Source of the DNA: Atherix ibis
Lineage: Eukaryota > Arthropoda > Insecta > Diptera > Athericidae
Direction of reading: 5' to 3'
Assembly: GCA_958298945.1 (NCBI GenBank)
Contig: OY282610.1
Coordinates: 48,491,667 to 48,555,666 of the forward strand
DNA length: 64,000 nt
Position numbers and translations under genes: made by a program. Below the pieces are notes generated by a model, which had not been told where the DNA came from, made no database searches, and worked only from the letters and a program-made list of their open reading frames with translations. This document shows positions 46,651-53,640 of the stretch, piece by piece; the first letter of the stretch is position 1; each line of letters begins with the position of its first letter.

Positions 46651-47125
46651 CTAGTTGGTGGTAGAAGGCTTCCTTTTGTTGGCGTCATCATCTACTTCGG
46701 TTGGGGCATAGTACTGCACGATGTGATGTTTCGGAACTTCGAGTGGAACCTGCCTGTCAGAAGGCGGTCGGAGACCGTTTTGTAGCCCATGAGAGCTCTT
46801 TTTTTTTTTTTTTTTTTTTGCGTTGGCCGATAGGATCAATCCGACTCCACAATGGTGGCCGCTGTCGTTTCCGCTGTAGATGAAGTGTTCGTTTACCCGT
46901 CTGCGTTGTGAGGGCTCCCTTGATGTTTCCACCTTATCTCGGAGATTCCCACGATATCGAGGTGGTACCGTTTTTTTTTTTTTTTTTTTTTTGGGAGAGA
47001 AGCAGTCGAGAAGTTTTGCTTCTCTCCCAAAGCAAAACTTCTCGACTGCTTCTCTCCCAAAAAAAAAAAAAAAAAATATTCCCAGGATATCGAGGTGGTC
47101 CCGCACGTTCCAGGTACCTATTCGG
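46651..47125 (-). pseudogene. RTE endonuclease fragment in the 5S-headed retroposon
   Basis: Minus-strand reading gives IGTWNVR (the catalytic N of the endonuclease N-terminus), HLDILGI, the hairpin, HLDIVGISEIRWKHQGS, then NEHFIYSGNDSGHHCGVGLI, a 21-A tract (T run 46799-46819 on the plus strand) that breaks the frame, ALMGYKTVSDRLLTGRFHSK and, in another frame, HHIVQYYAPTEVDDD. These are the first blocks of an APE-type endonuclease as in RTE elements. About 20 residues between NVR and HLDILGI are missing. After PSTTN the sequence jumps directly to the 3' UTR, so the remainder of the ORF is deleted. It is not functional. Confidence 0.85.
46945..47103. repeat. T/A-tract hairpin flanked by 26-bp direct repeats
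   Basis: A 22-T run (46971-46992), a 29-bp arm (46993-47021, contains AGCAGTCGAGAAGTTTTGC), an 8-nt spacer, the exact complementary arm (47030-47058) and an 18-A run (47059-47076) form a 47-bp stem. On both sides lies the same 26-bp stretch of the endonuclease code (46945-46970 and 47078-47103, two mismatches), so HLDI(V/L)GI is present twice. The hairpin looks like an insertion accompanied by a local duplication. Confidence 0.9.
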
Positions 47126-47244
47126 GCTCTACGATGAAAACCAGATGAGTTTTTTGCCTGAGGCGTACCGTAGTCCGGTTGATTCTTCTTGTGCTGTTTC
47201 TTGATAGGTGGTTTTTTATAGCTTGCGGCTTATCAGGCCAGCGA

Positions 47245-47331
47245 AGTAACCTCCAGTGACGTTGGGGGACCCTACGGACTACATATAAGGCTTATAGTCC
47301 GTAGGGTCCCCCAACGTCACTGGAGGTTACT
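47245..47331. repeat. perfect palindrome with 37-bp arms
   Basis: Arms at 47245-47281 and 47295-47331 are exact reverse complements around a 13-nt spacer. The arms contain CCTCCAGTGACGTTGGGGGA and its complement. The palindrome lies between the tRNA-like part and the endonuclease fragment of the 5S-headed retroposon. Confidence 0.95.
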
Positions 47332-47343
47332 CCACCATGCCGA

Positions 47344-47392
47344 GATGGCGGCAGCGGGAATCGAACCCGCTACCTACCGAGTGTGAGTCGGT
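47344..47392 (-). other. tRNA-like 3' half with B box, valine-type anticodon arm
   Basis: On the minus strand, ACCGA-CTCACAC-TCGGT forms a perfect 5-bp anticodon-like stem with a 7-nt loop holding CAC after T. It is followed by a 5-nt variable part and GCGGG-TTCGATT-CCCGC, a perfect T arm containing the Pol III B box GGTTCGATTCC. TGCCGCC would be the 3' acceptor strand. No matching 5' acceptor strand or D arm occurs upstream, so this is half a tRNA fused behind the 5S unit. Confidence 0.65.
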
Positions 47393-47407
47393 CGACACAC
47401 ACACGGT

Positions 47408-47411
47408 AAAA
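47408..47411 (-). terminator. short T run after the 5S head
   Basis: Four T residues on the minus strand directly after the 5S 3' end. In 5S genes such a run ends Pol III transcription. Here it would favour a 5S-sized RNA unless polymerase reads through into the rest of the retroposon. Confidence 0.4.
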
Positions 47412-47527
47412 CCTGCGGCACGCGGTGTTCCCAAGCAGTCCTCCATCCAAGTACTAACCACGCCCAGTCCTGCTTAACTTCGGTGTTCGGACGAGAACCG
47501 GTGGATCCAGGACGGCACAGCCGCAGA
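47408..47527 (-). rRNA. 5S rRNA-like head of the retroposon
   Basis: The minus strand aligns over its whole length with eukaryotic 5S rRNA, including GGTTCTCGTCCGAACACCG, the internal box A region AAGTTAAGCAGGACTGG (47464-47480), box C region GGTTAGTACTTGGATGG (47443-47459), and CTTGGGAACACCGCGTG near the 3' end. The terminal helix is preserved as CTGCGGC (47526-47520) pairing with GCCGCAG (47419-47413). A TTTT run follows (47411-47408), the kind of signal at which Pol III stops. The paired ends and control boxes suggest a folding, transcribable head rather than a random pseudogene. Since it is a part of a retroposon I do not regard it as a ribosomal gene of the 5S array. Confidence 0.85.
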
Positions 47528-49492
47528 TTTTACTGTCAATTGTAGCAATTATTTTACTGAATGTTTTTTTTTAAATGGTTCAGTTTAAATGACGCGATAA
47601 CATACTGGTCCATGGGTTGAAGGATAGATTTGGTGTTTGGAGGTAAAAATTCAACTTGAATATTATCGTTGCCTAAATTTTGCGGATGACCGGGAGCATT
47701 ATCGATAACTAATAAAATTTTATACGGTATTTTTCTGCTTCTACAATATTCCTTAACTTCAGCCGTAAAATATTTGTTAAACCATTCCTCAAAAATATAT
47801 GCAGTAACCCACGCTTTAGGGTTAGATCTATAGTAGACTGGCAATTTATTTTTCGAATAGTTCTTTAACGCTCTAGGGTTTTTATAGCGATGCAAAAGCA
47901 TGGGTTTAAGTTTATATGTTCCTGCGGCATTACCACCTAATAAAAGAGTAATTCTCTCTTTGGCTACTTTATATCCTGGCATAGTCTTTTCTTCTTTAGA
48001 AAGAAAAGTTCTAGCTGGCATCTTCTTCCAAAAAAGACATGTCTCATCAACTGGTCTTTTGTATAACCTCCTTCTTTCACAATTTTTGCGAGTTTTCCTT
48101 TATATATTTTTACAGCCTCAACATCTGCAGCTGCTGCTTCACCGGTGACGTTAATGTTGTGTAAATAGGATCTGTTTTTGAATCAATCAATGAAACCATC
48201 CACGACTAGCACAAAATTTAGTCTCGTTTGCGCCTTTTTTAACTTTTAAGTCATTAAACAAGCTTTGCGCTTTACTTTGAATAATTGCCTGACTTAAGGG
48301 TAGGTGTTGTTTTGTTTGATTTTCTATCCAGATAACTAGTAATTTCTCCATATCTGCAACAAGACCGTTTTCTTTTCTTATGATGTCACTATTTATTGGT
48401 GTAGCATTTTTCACTTCAAAAAGAATTTTATCTTTGTTCGTGACTACAGTGTTTTTAGTAGAACGTTTCAAACCTAGTTGGCGGGCTACTTCAGCTTGGG
48501 GAGTTCCGTCATCGCACATTCTAATTATCTTAACATTGGCTTTCAGCGAAAGAACATTTCGAGTTTTTTTTACTTTTTTATCTGCCATTTTCTTTAGAAA
48601 ATTTTTTATTTTAAGAATTTTAAAAAAAAAATTACACGTATTTCTACTTAGTATGCAAGTTAATATTTCATAGAATTATTGTTCAAAGAAAAAAACTATA
48701 CATAAATCAAAACAAAAATTTTAGTCGAATTAATTATGAATATGTTTTATGTTTTTCTATTTTACAGAATAGGTTTTTATATTATTCGTATATGTATTCG
48801 AGCGCATTCGCTCTGATTCGTTTTTGTTCTTATTCCACTTTACAAAGATTTTGTTTTAACTTGTTTCTACATGCATTCACTCATAACAAAATTTAGGTTT
48901 CATATAAAAGGGGACTTTCCATTTTTATATGATAACAAAATTTAAGTTTCATAGAAATAATGTACACACATAAAAAAACACATTATTCTAGTACATAATT
49001 TTTTTCTTCTATAAATTGCAAAACAAGAAAAAATGTAAGTAAAAAAATGTACTTGTTCGTAAGTGTGAATCATTGTACGTATAATGGGCAAATGGGGACA
49101 AAAATGAGTGTACGTAACACGGGGTATGACTGTAATGCCAGAATTTGTAATGTTGGCTGGTTTTAAGCACTGTTTTTCTTAAAATCGTATATATATAAAT
49201 GTTTTTTTTTGCAATTTAAAATCATTAAATTTAAGCTAAAAAAAAGTTGGTCATGATACGGTCGTAGCACTAAACATTTATAGTAACGGTCTTTCCTTCT
49301 ACATTTTCACAGAAACGACACCTTCAGACGAAAATGTATATCAGACAGTCGATTTTTATAAATACGAGGGTCGTATTTTTTTTTTGTAAGTAGCATTATC
49401 GACTGGAAAGCTTTCAAAATTTCAGCTCGATCCATAGCGTAGGTCAATTTCTATCGTCGATTAAAGTAAACAACATTTATTTGTGCATAACA

Positions 49493-50505
49493 ATGGAAAA
49501 AAGCGAGTTTAGGGCTGTCATCAAACATCTCCATTTGAAAGGCTTAAGCCCGAAAAAAATAAAAGCCGAGTTGGATGCAGTTCATGGCACATCTGCACCT
49601 GTGTTTGCGATGGTTTACAATTGGGTGAATGAATTTAAACGTGGTCGTTCATCCACAAAAGATGAACATCGTTCAGGACGCCCAGTTGAGGTGTCTACTC
49701 CTGGAATCATTGACAAAATCCACGATCTGATTTTGAACGATCGGCGAATTAAAGTGCGCGAATTAGTTGAGGCCACGGGCATATCACAAGGTACAGACGC
49801 TTCAATTTTGCATGAAAAATTGTCTGTGAAAAAAATTTCGGCAAGATGGGTGCCGCGTTTGCACTCAGAGGAGAATAAGCGCAATCGTGTAGTGGACTCT
49901 GAGGCTATGTTGGCACTCTTTCATCGCAATCCTGCCGAATTCCTTCGTCGATATGTTACTGTGGACGAAACCTGAATACACTACTACACTCCAGAAACGG
50001 AGTGTAGTAGTGTATTCTCCGAAGAAGGCAAAAACTGTGCCATCGGCCGGCAAGGTGATGGCCACGGTCTTTTGGGATTCGCAGGGCATCATTTTTATCG
50101 ACTACTTGGAAAAAGGAAAAACAATAACAGGAGCGTATTACGCGTCGTTATTGCAACGGTTAAGCGAGGAAATCAAAGAGAAACGCCCCCATCTGAAGAA
50201 GAAAAAAATCCTCTTGCATCATGACAATGCGCGTGTGCACACCTGCGCTGTTTCCGGAATTGAGAATGGAATTGTTGCAGCATCCCGCTTATTCACCAGA
50301 TTTAACCCCTAGTGACAATTTTCTTTTCCCCAATCTGAAGAAATGGCTTGGCGGACGACGGTTCACTTCCAACGAGGACGTCATTGCTCAAACGGATGAG
50401 TATTTTGCAGAACTTCCGAAATCCTATTTTTTGAACGGGATAAAAATTTTGGAAAAACGGTTGGAAAAGTGTATAGAGCTAAAAGGAGAACATGTTGAAA
50501 TATAA
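49493..50505 (+). pseudogene. mariner transposase, family A copy 3, with fold-back rearrangement
   Basis: The start is the ATG at 49493 (MEKSEFRAVIKHLHLKGLSP). The frame is open to TGA at 49973-49975, in place of the tryptophan of the normal DETWIH, so the first catalytic D is intact here. Immediately after it a 19-bp-arm hairpin replaces the coding sequence for KRQSSQWIFKGERA. From KKAKTVPSAGKVMATVFWDS the original sequence resumes. A 14-bp deletion near 50255 removes SMAKIV and shifts the frame. TPSDNFLF carries the third D. The C-terminus ends EHVEI. It is inactive. Confidence 0.9.
49974..50017. repeat. perfect 19-bp-arm hairpin inside mariner ORF
   Basis: Arms at 49974-49992 and 49999-50017 are exact reverse complements around the loop AGAAAC. 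The left arm is normal family A sequence (ATACACTACTACACTCC); the right arm replaces about 45 bp of normal coding sequence. Confidence 0.95.
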
Positions 50506-50710
50506 AACTTTTTTTTTTTTAAAAACAGTTTTTTCCATCTTTTTCTAAGGACTTATTGAACGACCCTCGTATAATAGATTTTTTATATTTACTTCTCGGT
50601 TTTTAGAACCCCATATTTTGTTATTTTCCATCGAGCAAGAAATGAGCTTCATCGCTGAAGAAAATTTGTTTGAGAAATAATTTTTCGACACCTTCTCTTT
50701 CAAAATCCAA

Positions 50711-53479
50711 TCGTAATATCTTTTTGGTATTTTATAATTAGTTACCTATTATATTACGTTAAATGGCATATATTTATATTAATTTTATTAAAAAATAGGT
50801 TTGTATTTTCCAAATTGTAAAATGGATAAACCAGTGTGCATTTGCATACAAACATATTGTGTAAAAATTTTGTCAAGATAATTTTTTGTTCACTTCTGAT
50901 AGTGAAGTGTTAAGTTACTTTTATTTTAAAATAATAAATATTGTTTTTTTTTTTAACTATTTACTTAACTAGAAAATATCGTAGAGGCCAGGTTACTTAA
51001 TTTTGTATGTTTTGCAAGTACCGACAATCATGCATGATTTTAATGGCTTAGAAAAGTTTGCGACTATTAAAGGTAATTTAATTAATTTAACTTGAAAGTT
51101 TTTATTATGAAATTAAGACTATTCATTCAGATTTGCATTATAGACGGAAAATTTAGATTTGAGAAAAATGTATCAATAAGGATATAAGCTGCAATGGAAG
51201 ATTCAGTCAACTGCCACAATCGGGAAAATGTACTATAAAATTAGTCTCAGATAATACAGTGTTTAGAATTTGAATCAAATGTTAGAATAAATATTTTTAA
51301 ATACGTTTTATAATTGTTAATTGGGAAAGAATAAACGTTGCTGTCATCTTTAAGAATTTTATTCAATTTAGTCCAAGAGAAAAATATTAGAAATCAGTTT
51401 TTAATTGTGTTTTAATTTTTACTTTTTATCTAGGATATTGAAGTAAGTTGGCAAATGTTATCTGCCTTGATACCATATAAATACATAGTCGGTTGTCAAA
51501 TAATTTTTTGATATTATGGCAATTTAAAGTTAAAAAACTAGACCTTTTTGACTATTTGGAAAACCTTTACTTCTCTTTTTATTTCTGATAAAAAATGTTA
51601 ATGATCTTAAATTATTTACTTTCAAATCGTAATAATAATTTTTGAGAGCATCTCTTATACGTGCATTAAACTACGAGTAAATTAAAATTAAATGTTTTTT
51701 GAAAATAAATATTCGCTTCTATTTATTTTTAAGATAATTATTCAAAAATATTAAATGTACTTAGTAAGTTTGTTTATCTCTATTCTAATTTTTAAATATA
51801 AATTTATATTGAATATGCGAGAAGGATTTCATTTTTTTTTATAGTAAAAATTCCATATTTTAGGAAATAATTTTTTTTGCAAATGCAGCAATAATAATAA
51901 TAAAGATTTTAATAATAATAAATGTCAAATTCTATAAATTATGGAACTAATTTTATAAAATTATTAAATAATTTCGACATAACTTTTATTTTAATACCTG
52001 AAAAAAAAAAAAAATGATGAAAAGGCAAAAAATTAGTTCAGCGAAAAAAATTTATTTACTCGTAGCTCTGCTCGTTTCAAAGTAAGTCCTTCTTCTACTT
52101 AAGAAAATAATATCAACAAAAATGCTATTCTCCTTAAGAAATTATTCATAAGGAGTAAATTTTTCCAAGGAGTAAAATAGGGGTAATTGAATATTGTATT
52201 TGTCTGTGTACCTTAACTCCTCGACAAAATTTCTTAAGAATTTCCCCTTAACCTTAATAGTAGTTGAATGTAGGGGTTCATTTCTTATGCCTTCTTCCCT
52301 ATTCTTATTGCATTATTTTCAATTTCTTTCCCTGCAAATATGATGATTTCTTGGGTAAATTTTCCCCAGAAAAAATTTCCTTCTTATAAACGAGGGGAAA
52401 GTCAGTTGAGACAATGTACACCGTGTGAAAGAAATTTCTACATCATACCACAGTCGTTTTTGGGTAGAACTACCCCTTCTTGGGAAGGATGTCTCGCTGT
52501 TTTTCTCCTCCAAACTATAGTTGTCGTTGTCGTGGGCATTTCTTTTTTAAAACCATTAACGAAAAAAAACTGTTCTTTCTTTAAAAGCTTCTTTCTTATA
52601 AAACTTGTGAAAATTTCACTAAAAATTAAATTGAAGATAAACCGAAATGTTCTACATTATTTTTGAACAAAAATGTTCGATTCTTTGTTATTGTTATTTT
52701 TTAGATATTTAACTACAGATATAGTAACGAGATATTTAATTACAGATATAAGTAATGATGTATAATTTTTAGTTAGAAGTGACTTGATGAAAAATATATA
52801 ATAATTAAGATCAAATTATTTCTAAATTGAACTAAACCTGACAAATATTTGAGGTCACAAAAAAATCTATTTCCACATTTAGAAATATTTTGTTACTCTT
52901 TTTATTGTATTTAAATAACTACTGAGCGCATCAGATTAAAAACTCAAAATGGAATAATTTGTTAATACTAAAATGTGTACTATATAACGGTAAAAATAAT
53001 TTTTTTATGTATACAAATAGTTTAAAAAAAACTAAATTCAGATAATGAATAATTTTAACAACTACAAATGCAAAAAAAATATTTAATATTATCGCTTTCA
53101 GTTTAAAAAAAAACAAAACATTTTCAATAATAATTGCTAACGCTAATGTTATTTTAAAAAAATCTTAAAATTATAAATTTTAATAGTTAAAAAAAAATAT
53201 TTTTTTTTAATTTACCCTTTTGACCAATAAAATAATTCTAATTCTTATTAAAAATTACTAACTTATTTGTTTTTAAAATTATTTAACCTTTTAATTTCCT
53301 AATGGAAAATTACAAAAAACTATGGTATATCAAGAAAATTGCATCCGCTTTTCTTGGCACAGAATGCGTTCAAATTTATTGAAAAAGAACCTTTAATTAA
53401 AATTCGATTATGTTAACGCATTAAAATAAAAATCAATTTTGAAAAAATTCAAATTTGAAAAAATTCAAATAAGAAAAAG
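50711..53479. other. AT-rich DNA, no gene seen
   Basis: A/T-rich with short ORFs. The 108-codon frame at 52340-52666 has no recognisable content. No repeats with preserved ends were noticed. Confidence 0.5.
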
Positions 53480-53640
53480 AGCTTCGGCCGAGCGCCATCT
53501 TTTGTCGAGTAGAGCGCGAGAGAATACTTTTAGTCTTTGATAAATTTTACGAGTACGCGTGGAATTCTTTCACGGCAGAGCTTTTCTCATATTCAAATTA
53601 GATTCTTTGTGAATTCCTTCCCTTAAACGAAGGGTGAGTA
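53480..53640 (+). promoter_or_regulatory. CpG-rich patch ending in a consensus splice donor
   Basis: Within very AT-rich surroundings, about 100 bp (53485-53580) carry some ten CpG dinucleotides (for example CTTCGGCCGAGCGCC, GTAGAGCGCGAGAG). At 53631-53640 the sequence AGG|GTGAGTA fits an animal 5' splice site well. There is no open frame of note. It could be a promoter with a short non-coding first exon of a plus-strand host gene whose body lies outside recognisable parts of the window. No core promoter motif was identified with confidence. Confidence 0.3.

Larger units (their letters stand above)
46540..47528 (-). mobile_element. 5S-rRNA-headed RTE-derived retroposon
   Basis: The 989-bp unit is flanked by the 13-bp direct repeat TTTACTGTCAATT (46527-46539 and 47529-47541), a target-site duplication within the Tigger reading frame. 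On the minus strand, from its 5' end, it has a full-length 5S-rRNA-like sequence (47527-47412), a tRNA-like 3' half (47392-47344), a 37-bp-arm palindrome (47331-47245), an RTE endonuclease fragment with a second hairpin (47125-46651), and a 3' end (46650-46540) that matches the 3' UTR of the RTE-like element at 35331 (TATGCTCCATAGGAACG ... GAAACCTGTTAAATAA) and terminates in an AAT-type tail. Most of the endonuclease and all of the reverse transcriptase are missing, so it must have been mobilised in trans by the autonomous RTE family. The 5S start coincides with the target-site duplication, so the head is the real 5' end. Confidence 0.88.
44891..48588 (-). pseudogene. Tigger transposase, DD30D motif intact, interrupted twice
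   Basis: The start is the ATG at 48586-48588 (MADKKVKKTRNVLSLKANVK), leading into a CENP-B-type HTH region with GTPQAEVARQLGLK. The frame shifts near 48190 and returns at about 48040. The catalytic region follows: VDETCLFWKKMPARTF (first D), LLVIDNAPGHP (second D) and SILQPMDQYVIASFK (third D), with 30 residues between the last two. A frameshift near 47570 precedes the retroposon insertion at 47541/46527; the coding sequence resumes on the far side as DSKEGSGREVLKKVCSEYNI. After NKAL a 1-nt loss creates a stop, but the other frame continues as LKDIFATKTISPSSKSKENR straight across the mariner at 45063, ending at the TAA near 44891. Apart from these lesions decay is light. Confidence 0.88.
44779..49132 (-). 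mobile_element. Tigger/pogo-like DNA transposon carrying two nested insertions
   Basis: TIRs start CAGTCATACCCCG and continue as (CA/TG)CTTACGTACAC-like sequence at both ends (44779 and 49132), flanked by TA (44777-44778, 49133-49134). The total is 4354 bp; removing the nested mariner (45063-45953) and the 5S-headed retroposon (46540-47528) with their duplications leaves about 2.46 kb, the usual size for an autonomous Tigger. The transposase occupies the minus strand. Both nested insertions lie inside the transposase reading frame. Confidence 0.93.
49365..50569 (+). mobile_element. mariner family A, copy 3, within the QDGA relic
   Basis: TA duplications at 49363-49364 and 50570-50571 flank the element. 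The right TIR is complete; the left is reduced to CGAGGGTCGT followed directly by the T run of the leader, a deletion of roughly 70 bp relative to the copy at 58508. The length is 1205 bp. Confidence 0.93.
44570..50710 (-). pseudogene. 'QDGA' transposase relic hosting a Tigger and a mariner
   Basis: The C-terminal part lies left of the Tigger: the minus strand near 44690-44760 reads SRFGNVKWAQK.SDLL (family: ISRFGDVNWPPRSCDLT). The N-terminal catalytic part lies right of the family A mariner: near 50600-50670 it reads KIFFSDEAHFLLDGK.QNMGF (family: ILFSDEAHFWLNGYVNKQN). The DNA flanking the Tigger (..TTTTTGCGCAATA and ATGCCAGAATTTGTAATG..) joins into a continuous match to the uninterrupted relic near 6200-6235. 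So this oldest layer was split by Tigger at 44777 and by mariner at 49363. Confidence 0.7.

Noticed and set aside
46651..47106. 151-codon frame running through the T/A hairpin on the minus strand
   Set aside because: The open frame includes translated homopolymers and the hairpin. The endonuclease motifs lie in more than one frame, so it is a composite artefact and not a new gene.
47408..47527. Possibility that the 5S sequence is a genuine 5S rRNA gene of an array
   Set aside because: It is a single unit whose 5' end coincides with a retroposon target-site duplication and which is followed by RTE sequence. No second 5S unit is present.
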